Shown here: piece by piece, positions 32,557 through 45,654 of the stretch | Layout of the letters: each line of letters begins with the position of its first letter | How positions within the stretch are numbered: position 1 is the first letter of the stretch | Assembly (NCBI GenBank): GCA_963971535.1 | Contig: OZ020589.1 | Span: 85,716,258 to 85,780,257 of the forward strand | Length of the DNA: 64,000 bases | Origin: Notolepis coatsorum | Taxonomy: Eukaryota; Chordata; Actinopteri; Aulopiformes; Paralepididae | Direction: 5' to 3' | Translations under genes and position numbers: made by a program | Notes under the pieces: generated by a model | The model's database searches: none | Told to the model about the DNA's origin: nothing | What the model saw: only the letters and a program-made list of their open reading frames with translations

Positions 32557-33925
32557 TGTAACTGAGGGGTACAATTCCCTGACTGTATTGATAAGTATGG
32601 TATCATTAAACCACTACCGCTTTATGTACTTTAACTACTGGCCATACAGTACACGATATCTAAATATGATGAACACTTTCCACAATGAAATCGGTTCCAG
32701 TCAAAGGTAATAATCAAATATTTAATATAGCAAAAGGTACATAGAATATTTATCTTACATTTATCATTTGAATGCACTTGTAAGGCAAATGAGTACTCGT
32801 AGGCAAATCAACACTGAATGTCCAATCTCTGGTTACGCAGGAAGCAAGTATACAACCTGGCTCTTAGGGAATTAGATCTATGGTACACTTAATGATATAG
32901 CGGGATATTCTGGAAGGGGTCCTCCCGGTTGTAAGCCGGTAGGGGGGGTAGGAGAGCCGTCGGTAGTAGACCGTCTGGTCAACGATATCTAGGGAGACTT
33001 CGAGTACAGAAGACAGTGCGATAGACTCTTGATCCGCAGATGAATACACCTTGGTTCTCTTGTAGGCTGTAGCTCCACAGTGAAGAAGAAGCTAGGCGAC
33101 CTCAGTCTCTCTGAGCGCCGACTCAACTTGACTCCTCTCGGGGGTAAATCCAACACTCACAGGCGTCTGCGATTATCCGCTCCACAAATCACAGTACCAA
33201 AGCAAATATATATTCCAGCCACATAGGGCTCAGCAGTCGTCGGGTAGGTAATCCAGTGTACATGTCCCTCGGTCCTCGCCTAGATCTCCTCGGATGAAAG
33301 CGCCATGTGGTCGGCCCAACCTGGATAAGACTCTAGATAACACGAGGAAGCGTTGGAGATGCTGGTCACTTTAGAACTCTAACCGCACGATGCACCATAC
33401 ACGATAGACTATTATTACTTAATAGAAATACGTCGCACTCGACGGTACAGTGCCAAACTCTGACAATTCAGTTATTAATTCGCACGAGGTCTCAATGCTA
33501 TTCTAAGGCCAAACAGGCCATACTTCACCGCACGTCGTATCGTGGGTGAGGCTTCACGTTCGGTTACTAAGTTGGGAAGAAGGGTAAGGGACTAAGGGAT
33601 TTCTACATTTACTTGCGCCATATTTATATGCACGGTGAACAAATAGTGCCACTCTCATTTCGGTAGCCGTATCCCTGAGCGGAGCCGGGGCTAGTACGGA
33701 CATGTCTCGTCGGTACCTTTGAACTTGACGCCAGGGGCTGGTCCCCTGGCGCCTGGTCCTTTGTCCAATAAGAGAATGAACTATTATGGGCTATAGTAGG
33801 CTAAAGGGATATTCCGTGTATATGTACAAGGAATATACAAGGGATATCAAACGATATACAAATACTATTCAATATATATCCATAAATAAATATATATATT
33901 CGGTTTAATCTGATCCTTCGTAACA
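32557..33925 (-). repeat. BEL element 2, 5' LTR
   Basis: 1,369 bp, near-identical to 25154-26522. Differences I see include A/T in ACAT[T/A]GAATATT and single changes in the GACTCTT, GGCGTC, CCACAA and CCAGCC contexts. Confidence 0.94.
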
Positions 33926-33930
33926 GTGTA

Positions 33931-34365
33931 GATGGAGCAAAGCCAGGGGGGAAAGGATGCTGCCCTGAGGGACACCAGTGCTGAGTGTCAGGAGTGGGAT
34001 GTGAGATTGTTCACCTTGACTTTTTGGGTTCTCTTGTTGAGGAAGTCAAGGATCCAGTAGTTTATGGCCGGGTTGATGTTCATGTCCTGAAGCTTGGAGA
34101 ATAGTTTATTGGGGAGATGGTTTTAAAGGCTGAACTAAAGTCGATAAACAGGATGCATGCGTATGTGTTGGGGGTTTCTAGGTGTAGGAGTGTGTGGTGG
34201 AGTACTAGGCTAATGGCATCCTCTACTGACCTGTTGGCACAGTAGGCAAATTGGTATGGGTCTAGTTGAGATGATATGTCGGTTTTTAGGTAGTCTAGGA
34301 CCAGGTGCTCAAATTATTTCATTGCCGTACTGTAGATGTGAGTGCTATGGGTCGGTAGTAAGCCA
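33931..34365 (-). pseudogene. Rex1-like LINE, RT upstream part
   Basis: Reading the minus strand from about 34300 toward the BEL junction gives HLVLDYLKTDISSQLDPYQF, then RSVEDAISLVLHHTL, ILFIDFSSAF (motif A) and, after a frame change, TGVPQGSILSPL-like sequence (motif B region). It continues into the YADD part at 25105. Frame breaks show it was already decayed or became so later. Confidence 0.75.
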
Positions 34366-35105
<740 letters not shown>

Positions 35106-36100
35106 ACAGAGGTGTGAGCGTTTTTGCCATTACTTGGTCAAAAAGCCTCAAGACAGCAACGCAACTCTCATTGGTCCAACTCTCTGCCCGTCACTCTCTC
35201 TCTCCGTCTAATCAGTGTCACTCTGAGAGAGCGCCCGCCTCCTTGCACAGCGACTGTACGATTGAATCACTGTTCTTTACGAGGCAATTAAAAATACATA
35301 CAGCTCGGCAAACTGGAATGCACTTAAGAGGCCATCAAGGGCTCAATAAAGCCATGGATTTAACGCCATTGTTTTCCCTCATCCCAATAATTGAACTTTA
35401 ATTGCCACAGGGGCTAATAGCTGACCGCGGCATAAATCTGTTAATTGTTTCATGGCAGACATTGTTGTCGTTATGCGTTCATATCCGGCACATACTGTTT
35501 CATGACAGACATTGTGTGTTTATATACAGTACAGCATGTCTTGCCTTGAGGGGGATAGATAGGCTTTATGGCCCGTATACACATAATCCTTCTGCGCCAG
35601 TGAGCATCTGTTATTTTCAGGTAGTAATAATAATGATAATAATAACAAAATGGCATGAAGGCGTTCCGTTTAAGTCAACGCCACTTTCCCTCGGGCCAGG
35701 GCAGCGGCCATGTGCTCGGTCATGTTTAGTGGTTGTCATATTAAAAGCACGGACCATTTCGACATGTGTGTTTAATTTAAAGGAGGTGTATGATAGTAAA
35801 TAAGAGACATGTATGTTCGTGTTGTGTATGGGTCACGTTGTTGTGACCAGAGCCAGGGCGTACAAAGTAAACTGAGACCACCAGTGCTTCCACGCGGCAC
35901 TGACCTTCGCTGCTCTGGCCTCAGAATGTGTGTGTTTAATCAAATTCATTATCAAAACAGCTCTTCTTTATTGCCTATATGTATTTATTGAAACTAGTCT
36001 CATCTTGACTCTTAAAGAGATTAACAGATGAGCTTGAGTAGGCATATCTCCCTCTTCTGCAATATTACATAATATGTCAAATGAAAACTATTTCTATTAT
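35106..36100. other. Spacer, no recognised feature
   Basis: About 1 kb, with less obvious repeat content than its surroundings. Open frames (35402-35803 and others) have no domain I recognise. This could be unique host sequence. Confidence 0.4.
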
Positions 36101-36190
36101 TTTCTTTTTGTCCTGCCTGTACCTCCCTCCCCCACGCTGCTATGACACCTGCATTTCCCTAAGGGGATTAATAAAGGAACACTTGACTTG
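36101..36190 (+). mobile_element. Rex1-like LINE 3'-end fragment
   Basis: CCTGCCTGTACCTCCCTC followed by GGGGATTAATAAAGGAAC resembles the 3' end of fish Rex1-type elements. A similar fragment lies at 58510-58610. Confidence 0.55.
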
Positions 36191-37755
36191 ACATCAATTG
36201 ACACACTTTTCAGCACCACAGTGAAGGACAGCTCCAATTTACAACATACCTTTGCAGCTGCCCCATAGGGGGCTTTCACACTAGCCATTCGGGGTCGAAT
36301 CAGAGCACGATCGCACCAAAATAGGGTGTGATGAGAACGTCCCCCCCCCCGTCACCGGTGACCCTGATTCGGTCCAAGACGGGATCGCTGGAATAGGTGG
36401 TTTCGGGTGTGCGCCAAACGAGTTAGTATGACGTTCGGCCCAAGCCGCAGGCAATGCTGACTCTGGGAGTCTAGACCGCAGCCTCTTGCATTGGTGACGA
36501 GCGCAATCTCCGCTACGCCATCCTACCGCCAGCCATTTTTATTCTGAGATGATAATTCATGTATCTGGATAACCAATGCACGGATTTTGTAGCGTTAGCC
36601 CATCCAAAGCAAGGGAGACAGCTAATGAGATATCCAAGTAAAATGACACAACGCGGAGACCAGTCACGGAGCAGCAGATGACGAGTGGATTAAATTATTA
36701 AAGGCTAGAAACACTGTTATCTTTCAATATGGATGCTAAAACTTTACTTACCGATTGGCAGGCTAGTTGATGGACTAACGTCAGGCTGTGTTACTGGAAG
36801 TAGTAATAGTGCGATGGGTTGTGATTGAACAAACACGTCGGGCTTTTGCTTTGGATGGGCTAACCGGCCACATTACAGTGGGTAGTGAATTGATTAAACA
36901 ACGGAGGGATCACTGGTTGGTTTTGGCCGATTATGCTGTCTACTGCATCAAACCACGGAAAATATATTGAAGCCTCATCTTCATCACTTTTAACTCGACA
37001 TTGTTGACTGATCTGTTGTACATACCCATGCACGCACATTTTCACATAGCTTGGGGACACTCGAGCACCGCTGGTTCATGTGTTTTGGTGGATTATCTTG
37101 GCAACATGACCGACATCAATACATGGAATGGCGATCAGATAATTGGAATATTCTTTTTGCAGTACATCATAGACAAGGTAAGGGCTATATGCTATCAATC
37201 TTGCGTTGATCCGATAATCCCTTCCCCGCAATCGGAGCATGTGTCTGTAATGTACTGTGTAACGTATTCCATTGGTGATGATCGAAGCGTAGAACCCCCC
37301 CCCCCCCCCACACCCTTTCATGCATGGATGATGAAACAAAATACCGATACTCTAGCATTGATTTCAGATTGATTGTCGATCCAAGCGAGAAATTGCACAC
37401 TTTATAGTGAAATGCAATAAAACGCTGTTTAGCTGTGTTTCCTGGGATTACACAGAATTACTCTAAAACTATACTCATATTCACCACGGTATAAAACGGG
37501 AATGTATTGATGAAAGAATTCTCTGTTTTTTGCATCTTGACCGAAAGAAACTCAATGACAATCGACTATATTATTAGATCCATAGCAATAATATTTAATA
37601 TAGTTTTAGCACTGCAAACACCGGCATGTACCCCCATTCATTACAGTGCTGGCACACACGGCCATACGCCCACAGCGACCTCTGGTGCCCAATGTGTTAA
37701 CAGTCCTGCATATTTTGCATAAAATGCCTGTCGATTGCATACCAAAGGAATGTGT
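36191..37755. other. Unassigned region with poly-C run
   Basis: About 1.5 kb. GGGGGCTTTCACACTAGCC at 36267 looks like a DNA-transposon end, but I found no partner. A 123-codon frame (37001-37372) has a GT-donor-like AAGGTAAGG at 37175 and ends after a C run (37295-37308). No domain is recognised. Confidence 0.35.
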
Positions 37756-37770
37756 GATTTATTCTACTTT
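37756..37770. repeat. Target-site duplication of the L1 element (left)
   Basis: GATTTATTCTACTTT, matching 47022-47036. A T-rich run follows, as expected for the A tail of a minus-strand LINE. Confidence 0.85.
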
Positions 37771-37984
37771 TTTTTTATATTTAATTTTTTTATAATTTTT
37801 TAAACAAACACATAAACATAAACATAACAACATACAATTAGATATAAAAGCATTAATTAACAGTGCACATCCAATGAAATCACAATTTAAATAAATGTAT
37901 TATACAAGATATACACCTAATACTTGCTATCTAATACCCTACACACATATGCTCTCGCTCGCTCCCCCCCCCCCCCCCCCCCCC

Positions 37985-38101
37985 CCGGGCCGCCTGTTAC
38001 TGTTCCGCAACTGTAAGTTACTTCCGGGGTAGGCCTGATTGGCCCCGACAGGCACGTGACAGGCGCGGCCACGCCCCGCGGCAGCCTCAGGACGCGCAAC
38101 T
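37985..38101 (+). repeat. Left arm of composite inverted repeat
   Basis: Contains GTAAGTTACTTCC and ACGTGACAGGCGCGGCCACG. Inverse partner at 40693-40808. Confidence 0.88.
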
Positions 38102-38132
38102 TTCTCTGCCGCGTGGCACGCTCCGCGGCAGC

Positions 38133-40005
38133 ATTTTTTTTGATGAAAAAGTGGAGAACATCCGCAGCTCCTTCTCCCAACCCCCACCCATTCCAAATGC
38201 TGAATCGAGAACCTCATCCTTCACTCTGTCATCTTTCTCTCCCATTACAGAAGCAGAGACCCTGACACTGGTAACGTCGAACCGTCCGACTACATGCCTG
38301 CTGGACCAGCTACCCTCCCCACTCCTCCAGACCATAGCACCGGACATCCTCCCATTCCTAAGTGCAACCATCAACTCCTCACTCAACTCGGGGGTGGTCC
38401 CCACCTCCCTAAAACAAGCCAGAGTCACGCCGCTCATAAAAAAACCAACCCTGAACCCTACCGTCATAGGCAACTACCGTCCTGTCTCTCTTCTCTCCTT
38501 CCTTTCTAAAACACTTCAACGTGCTGTATCCAACCAACTTACTACTTATCTCTTACAGAATGACCTCCTAGACCCTAATCAGTCAGGCTTCAGGACTGGT
38601 CACTCCACAGAGACAGCCCTCATTGCGGTCACAGAGGCACTTCACTTAGCAAAAGCGAAAAGCCTCTCCTCTGTCCTGATTCTCCTAGATCTATCTGCAG
38701 CCTTCGACACAGTCAACCACCAGATCCTCCTTGCGGCCCTCGCAGGAATGGGAGTGGCTGGCTCTGCGCTGACATGGCTGTCATCATACCTCAATGACCG
38801 CTCCTACCAAGTGTCATGGTGAGGGACCCTGTCGGCCACCCGCCCCCTGCGGACGGGTGTCCCCCAGGGCTCGGTTTTAGGACCCCTTCTCTTCTCCCTC
38901 TACACTAAATCACTGGGTAACATTATCACGTCTCATGGCTTCTCCTACCATTGTTATGCCGACGATACTCAACTCTTCCTCTCCTTCCCTCCCTCAGATA
39001 TCCACGTCTCTGTGCGGATCTCGGCCTGTCTGTCCGACATCTCAGCCTGGATGACGTCCAACCACCTCAAACTGAACCTAAGCAAAACAGAATTGCTCCA
39101 CCTGCCGGCCAAATCCTCCCCCCTAACCGACCTTTCAATCACAGTCGAGAATGCAGCTGTGACTGCGTCCCCGACCGCCAAGAACCTTGGTGTTGTCCTC
39201 GACGACCAGTTGAACTTCTCTGCTCACATCGCAGCGACGACCAGAACCTGCCGATTCCTCCTGAGCAACGTCAGAAGGATACGCCCCTTCCTGACAAAAG
39301 AAGCCACCCAACTCCTCGTCCAATCAACAGTCATCTCCCGCCTCGACTACTGCAATGCACTGCTCGCTGGCCTCCCGGCCACTGCCACTAAGCCTCTTCA
39401 ACTCATTCAGAACGCAGCGGCCCGCCTGATCTCAAACCTACCGAAGTCGGCCCATGTCACCCCACTTCTTAGGGACCTGCACTGGCTCCCCATTGCTGCA
39501 CGAATCCGCTTCAAGGCCCTCGACCTAGCATACCGTGCGGCAAAGGGAACCGCTCCCGCCTACCTCCGGTCAATGGTCTCTAACTACACACCCTCAAGAC
39601 CCCTACGCTCTGCATCTTCTGGCCGCCTCAGACCTACTCCTATCCAAGCTCCGGGAGGGTCATCAAAGAGAAGTCGCCTATTCTCAGTACTTGCCCCACA
39701 ATGGTGGAATGAACTACCCACCCCAGTTAGGACAGCCAAATCACGTCCAATCTTTCGCCGTCGACTAAAGACGCACTTCTTCAACCATTATCTGAATAAA
39801 AAAAAAAAAAAAAAAAAAAACTAACCCTAACTAACCGTACTGTCATGCACTTGTCCTAATAAACTAACCTACACTGTAGCACTCAACACTTTGATGAACA
39901 TTGTTGCTCAGCTGATAGAGTTGTGCCCTTCCTGATGGCTTGTCGTACAGAACTTGTAAGTCGCTTTGGATAAAAGCGTCAGCTAAATGACTAAATGTAA
40001 ATTAT
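38133..40005 (+). mobile_element. L2-clade LINE, 5'-truncated
   Basis: The RT frame (below) is followed by a long A run (39798-39820) and a 3' end containing AAGTCGCTTTGGATAAAAGC and GCTAAATGACTAAATG, the characteristic end of fish L2-type elements. Confidence 0.88.
38151..39824 (+). pseudogene. L2 reverse transcriptase, one premature stop
   Basis: One frame runs through, apart from TGA at 38820-38822 (after RSYQVSW). Motifs in order: NYRPVSLLSFLSKTLQR, QSGFRTGHSTETAL, LILLDLSAAFDTVNH (motif A), then after the stop TGVPQGSVLGPLLFSLY (motif B) and CYADDTQLF (motif C). The C-terminal block LHWLPIAARIRFKALDLAY is L2-type. Endonuclease and ORF1 are absent because of 5' truncation near 38133. The single stop suggests a fairly young copy. 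It encodes the copying enzyme of the LINE but is inactive here. Confidence 0.9.
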
Positions 40006-40044
40006 GTAGATTATGTAGCAGTAATACGCCCTTTTTCACTATCC

Positions 40045-40690
40045 AGAAATAGCTCAATTGGCAGCGCTGCATTGGTGTGGATCCTACCGTCCGTTGCTGG
40101 CAAGTTCGATTCCCTTCAATTTTTTATTTTTTTTTTAACATGCATTCGTTCGCCGTTAAGTTTAGGCATGTTAACTTTAAGCATTGTTTCGGAGTTGGTT
40201 ATGGTTAGGCATTGTTTCGGAGTTGGTTATGGTTAGAAAGGTTAAGTTTAGGCGCTGTTAAGGAGCTGGTTAAGGTTAGAGTTTGTCTTAGAGAATGGCA
40301 ATATTCTTTCGGAGTTGGTTATGCCTTATGGTTAAGGTTAGGCATGGTTAAGGTTAAGGTTAAGGTTAGGCATAGTTTCGGAGTTGCTTAAGGTTAAAGG
40401 GTTAAGTTTAGGTGCTGTTAAGGAGCTGGTTAAGGTTAGAGTTTGTCTTAGAGAATGGCAATATTCTTTCGGAGTTGGTTATGCCTTATGGTTAAGGTTA
40501 GGCATGGTTAAGGTTAAGGTTAAGGTTAGGCATAGTTTCGGAGTTGCTTAAGGTTAAAGGGTTAAGTTTAGGCGCTGTTAAGGAGCTGGTTAAGGTTAGA
40601 GTTTGTCTTAGAGAATGGCAATAGACAGCCTATTTCCGCGTTGCAGCGCGAGGCAATAGACATCCTATTTCCGCGCGACAGCTCTCAGCA
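40045..40690 (+). mobile_element. tRNA-like/GGTTAAGG block, copy 2
   Basis: It starts with a tRNA-like head (AGCTCAATTGGCAGCGCTG ... AAGTTCGATTCCC), then a T run and several long tandem units containing TTTCGGAGTTGGTTATG, GGTTAAGGTTAGGCATGG and GGAGCTGGTTAAGGTTAGAG. It ends AATAGACAGCC...TTTCCGCGCGACAGCTC just before the right arm of the composite. Two nearly identical units of about 180 bp can be seen (about 40300-40480 and 40460-40625). Homologous to 21395-21687. Confidence 0.8.
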
Positions 40691-40692
40691 GC

Positions 40693-40808
40693 CTCGTTGC
40701 GCGTCCTGAGGCTGCCGCGGGGCGTGGCCGCGCCTGTCACGTGCCTGTCGGGACCAATCAGGCCTACCCAGGAAGTAACTTACAGTTGCGGAACAGTAAC
40801 AGGCCCCC
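40693..40808 (-). repeat. Right arm of composite inverted repeat
   Basis: Inverse of 37985-38101, with only a few single-base differences visible (for example GGTCCCGACAGG vs GGCCCCGACAGG read in the same sense). Confidence 0.88.
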
Positions 40809-40865
40809 GGGCCCCCCCTTGGATATTCCATCCATTATCATTCGCTCCTAACCAGGCACTACAAT

Positions 40866-43800
40866 TCATATGCTAGCTTTTATTCTCTCCACCACTTCTA
40901 ACCACATTGTAATTTTGGATTCACTGAGACCCAAAATTCTTCCTGTAGATATTTCTAGATAAATCACATCGAGATATGTAAGAATCCAGACCTTCCGGCA
41001 AATTTTTTCCGGTTGAAACCATCGTGATGCTATCAGCTTTTTAGCCGCTGTGATACCAGATAAAACCAATCTCTTTAGCTGTATAGGGACTGCAAACTCA
41101 AAAACATCATTCAACAGTAATACAGAGGGGTGTACAGGTATATTCAGAGTTAAGAGATTTGATAATCGCTGGGTCACTTCTTTCCAGAATATCTTAACTG
41201 GTGGGCAGTCCCAATAGATGTGCATAAATGTACCCTCATCCCCATTTGTACATAAGGTGCATCTGGAGTCTTGTTTAAGACCCATTCTGTTCAGTCTTAT
41301 AGGAGTCAGGTATGTCCTATGAATATAGTTAAGATTGATTTGTTGATGGTCCGGGTTACGTGACGCAAGTCGAACATTTGCCCAGGCTTCTTGCCAATCA
41401 AAATTTATTTCCAGGTCTGGTATATCCCTCCTCCAGACTGAGTCTAGGTGGAGGATTTCATATGAGGACGTTAGTAATTGATGATAAAAATCTGATACAA
41501 AACCTCTTCTTTCATAGAAGAATTTGTGGTATCTGTGGTGTACAATTGGTATCCTTAATGGGACACCATGAGCCTTCAAACATAACAATAACTGTGCGTA
41601 AAAATAATATGTGGAACTGGTGAGATTAAATGTTTTGTGTATTTCCTCATAACTACAAAAACCCTGTTTGTTGAAAACATCTCCTAATGTGTGTATGCCC
41701 TGCTTTTCCCATCTAGGGAATCTTATAGGTCGTTTTCCAATCAGGAGTGCATTGTTATTGAATAAGGGAGTATGATTATGCCATTTATGTGGTTTAGAAT
41801 ATTTTTTTTGTGTTTCACGCCATATCCGGATCGCATGAGTAATAATGGGGCCAAATTTCAGTTTGCATTGCTTAATTGACAATTTGGTGTATACTATGTC
41901 CTGCAGTCTATGTGGTGCTACTATATTTACTTCTAAATTTCTCCAGGAAACTGATGCTTGGGGATCAAACCAGGTTGTCAGTGGTCTTAAAGTGTACGCC
42001 TTAAAATAGTGGAAAAAATCTGGAAATGCCATACCTCCGTCGGCTTTGTTTCTCTGTGCGGTGGATCTTTTTATACGTGGTGGTTTGTTATTCCAAATAA
42101 ATCTGTATGCGGAAGAATGTAATTTTTTCCAGTAACCATATGGAGGGGGTAACGGTAGCATTGAGCTGATGAAGTTGATTCTAGGTAGGACATCCATCTT
42201 AACTATTGATACCCGTGCCTGTACTGAGTTTTTAAGTTTTGACCACCTGTCAAAGTCGTATTTGATTTTATTTTGGATTTTTATGTAATTGTGCTTCACT
42301 GTTTGGCTTATGGTGGGGAATACTTCAACTCCCAAACATCTAAAGTGTTTAACCATTGGTATTTCTTCTGGAAGGAGTATATATTTTTTGCAGGGCCGTT
42401 AAGTTGAAGAAAAGCCGACTTTGGCCAATTTATCTTAAATCCCGATAGATCGCCAAAGTCATCAATCAACTTGAGAAGATGAGGCATTGCGGTGTTAGGG
42501 TTTTGCATGAACAGTATTACGTCGTCCGCATATAAACAAATTTTATGTTGTGTGCCCTTGATTACGATTGGTTCTATGGATTGGGATTGTCTTATATATT
42601 GTGCTAAAGGCTCTAATGATAAATCGAATAGTCCGGGACTAAGAGGGCAACCCTGTCTAGAAGAGCGTGATACCGGAAAGATTTTGGAGGTGATTATACC
42701 TGTTGTAATCATGGCCGATGGGTTTTTGTATAATACTTTAATCATATCAATGAATCCTTTTCCTAACCCCATCCTTTCTAATACTGCCCATAGATACGAC
42801 CATTCCAACCTATCAAATGCTTTCATCGCATCCAGGGACAGCATCGCCTTAGGTGTGGTGTCGTCCTTGCTGGCATCTAGTATGTGTAGTAATCGTCTTA
42901 TGTTATCCGTGATCAAGCGGCCTCTTATGAAGCCAGTCTGATCCGGATGAACTAAAGACGTCATATGCTTTTGAAGTCTGATGGCTAATACCTTAGAGTA
43001 CAGTTTGATATCGGTTCCGAGGAGGCTTAAGGGTCTATAACTACCGCACTCAGTGGGGTCTTTGTCTTTTTTAAGGAGGACTGTTATGAGTGCAATATTG
43101 TCGTTCTTATGGAAGTTCCCCTCCTTGACTGAGTATAAAATCATATTAAGTAATAGGGGTCCAATTATGTCCCAACATGAGAGGTACATTTCTGGTGGGA
43201 TACCGTCTCTTCCTGGAGCCCTACCACTTTGCATTTCGGATATGGCCTTCCTGAGTTCATCTAGTGTGATGGGTGTTTCTAACTGTTTAGCGTCTTCCTC
43301 TGATAGTTTGGGGAGGTTAATTTGATTAAAATATGTGTCCATTTTGTTTTGATCGAAGGTCGTATCTGATTTATACAAGTTGGAGTAGAACTCTTTGAAT
43401 GTCGCATTTCTTTTTTTAGGGTCTGTAACAAGTCCTTGTTGTGCTTTAATGGTAGTTATATCTGCAAATTTTGCGTTGACTCTTAATCGCATAGCTAGTA
43501 GGTGACTTGGTTTAGAACCTTGAGAGTAATGCTGTTGTCTTGTGCTACGTATTTGTACTTCAGATTGTTGTTTATAAATGGCGTTAATCTCTTTTTTTAG
43601 CACATTAATTTGAGTTTCCAGTCAAACCGAGTCATTGTATTGTAAAGAAGTAAATAACGTAGAGTAAAGCGTTTCCAGTTCCGCCAGTTTTGAGCAACGA
43701 TTCTTGCGTATTTTGGAGGAAAAGCACCCGGTAAAATCCTTGATCAATCCCTTTACCGACATCCATAACATTCTGGGGTCCTGCACCGAATTTGCATTCT

Positions 43801-44584
43801 CCAGTAGGAATACAGAGAGAGCTTCTTTGAGTTGTGAAATGAATTCCTTGTTATTAAGCAGCATCGAGTTAAATCGCCAACTTGGGGCTCGGGATGATAG
43901 TATACCATATTATCCTTTTAGGAGTAAATAACAGTGATCTGATAATGCATTGGGTACCATTTCCACATTATAGTTATCAAATAGTCTCGGGGATGCAAAA
44001 ACATAATCTATTCTGGAAAGTGTGTTATGTCTTGCAGATCGACAAGAGTACTTCCGGGTCGTGGGGTTGAGTGATCGCCATAGATCATTTACACCTGTGT
44101 TCTTCGACCAATCCTTTAACGCATTAGATGAATTTTTCTGTTTGTTGGAAAAGGAGGGATAAGATTTATCCCAAATGGCATTAAAATCTGCACCAATTAT
44201 AAATGAGTATTCAGGAAGGTCTAACATTGTTCTGGTAAGTGTAGTGAAGAAATATACTGCTACCAACGCTATTTTCCTGTTCTTGTATACAATCTTAGCT
44301 ATAGTTATCCGACCATCTGCATCAGACCATACTCCCTTCAATTCAATATTCAACTTCCGTTTTACGACTATGGCAACTCCACGGGTTCTCGTTCCAAAGG
44401 AAGAGTGACTAATGTTATGGTATATGTTGTCCGCTAATGTAGCTTTGTCTTCCACTAAAATGTGCGTTTCGCTTAGCAGAGCCACGTCAACCTGTTTGTT
44501 TTTCATCAGTGTGAGCACGCTTTTGCGTTTGTGTTGATTATTTATTCCCCCAGTATTCCAGATCATTATATTCAAACTAGCCAT
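40866..44584 (-). pseudogene. L1-clade ORF2 (endonuclease and reverse transcriptase), broken
   Basis: Starts MASLNIMIWNTGG. The endonuclease domain keeps LLSETH, IIGADFN, SRIDYVFASP and SDHCYLLL. The RT domain has RAPGRDGIPPEMY, YRPLSLLGTDIKLYSK, LSLDAMKAFDRLEWSYLW (motif A), SRQGCPLSPGLF (motif B) and CLYADDVILFM (motif C). The C-terminal part (42356-40866) includes a cysteine-bearing segment (CTLCTNGDEGTFMHIYWDCP), as in L1. Lesions: an in-frame TAA at 43910-43912, an in-frame TGA at 43622-43624, and a one-base shift at or near the A6 run 42384-42389. The protein would nick DNA and copy the LINE RNA at the target. This copy cannot make it whole. Confidence 0.92.
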
Positions 44585-45654
44585 AATCTATACATGTTGT
44601 TGTGTAGTTGTTGGTAATGCTTCTGGAGTGCGAATCTACAATGGATATACATCCAACTATTGAGGTCCCGTTGAGAGCCGAGCTTAAAAACATACATATA
44701 TACAAATAATAATCCCCTAAGTCCCCCTCCCTCAGAGAGTCGTACAGGGCTGTGTTCCATAGACACATCCTACGCGTATGACTCCCTCCCTTAAACCACC
44801 GGGTTGCCCAAAATGAGCCTTCTAACCCTAACCTTCCTATGCTAATTGCCATAGGATCTAAAACTTTCATTCTAATTTAATAGAATGTCACTCTTGGTCT
44901 AGCGCCTTCCCATTAATGTAATAAAAATAGTGTGAAAAATGAAAGATATACCTCCATTGGTATATTTATTTGAACCTTCTACTAACTTGCATATGTTGGA
45001 ACCTTCAAAAAAAAAGGAGAAAAAGAAAAGAGAGAAAAAAAACTAAACAAATAAGAAATAAAATAAAACTCAACAACAAAAAAAAATAGATTTTTAGAAC
45101 TAAATTATGCAAATCCCTAAAGCAGTGGAGCAATTGCTTAAAATATTAAAATAACCTTGTCATGCTTATACCTTTAGATGAGGATGATGTTTTTAAAACC
45201 TTATTGAACTTCCATATCTGGTTCATATGCATATACATACCGGATGTTATTGTTACAGGCCTTCATTGTATGAGTACAGTGTATTCTAGAAAGTTGTAGA
45301 ATACCCTTGTAAATTTGTAAACACTGATGTTATGTTCCAGAATATTCTTCCTGTCCAAGAGTTATGTCCTTCTAGTGTTTTCCAGTATATTCCAGTGTGT
45401 CCCTGAACGGTCGATAGAAAAATCCAGAATATACCAGTGTTCCCAATGTCAATGTTGGATTATTGCCTGCCCAAAAACCAGAAATCTATGAATATAGTGC
45501 CTATCGTTTCGTATTAAACACTTTGTACCTCAGTGTTGCCTACAGGCATATCTGCTGTCGCTTTTGTAGTTGAGCCGTGGCAAAGTCATTCTAATAAAAA
45601 TAATAAAAAGTAAGAAAAAGAGAGAGATGAATAGGCTTGTCTTCTGAGACGGGC
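44585..45654 (-). other. L1 inter-ORF spacer
   Basis: 1.07 kb between ORF1 and ORF2, A-rich, with recurring TTCCAG/ATATTCC words. It is long for an L1 and may contain an old insertion I cannot delimit. Confidence 0.5.

Larger units (their letters stand above)
25154..33925 (-). mobile_element. BEL/Pao LTR retrotransposon 2, internally rearranged
   Basis: Minus-strand element with LTRs at 32557-33925 (5') and 25154-26522 (3'), each 1,369 bp, and the GTGTA 5-bp duplication. By eye the LTRs differ at about five positions, so the insertion is recent. Related to element 1 but a distinct subfamily: the LTRs start TGTTACGAAGG and are clearly diverged, while the proteins are similar throughout. It interrupts the RT of a Rex1-like LINE just upstream of its YADD motif. 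Confidence 0.95.
37977..40815. mobile_element. Composite bounded by about 120-bp inverted repeats
   Basis: 37985-38101 (CCTGTTACTGTTCCGCAACTG through CAGGACGCGCAAC) recurs inverted at 40693-40808 with few mismatches, flanked on both sides by C/G runs next to CCCGGG. Inside are an L2 LINE (38133-40005) and copy 2 of the tRNA-like/GGTTAAGG block (40045-40690). No transposase. The poly-C run at 37965-37986 hides any target duplication. Confidence 0.75.

Noticed and set aside
38087..38473. 128-codon minus-strand frame over the L2 start
   Set aside because: Shadow of the plus-strand L2 reverse-transcriptase frame.
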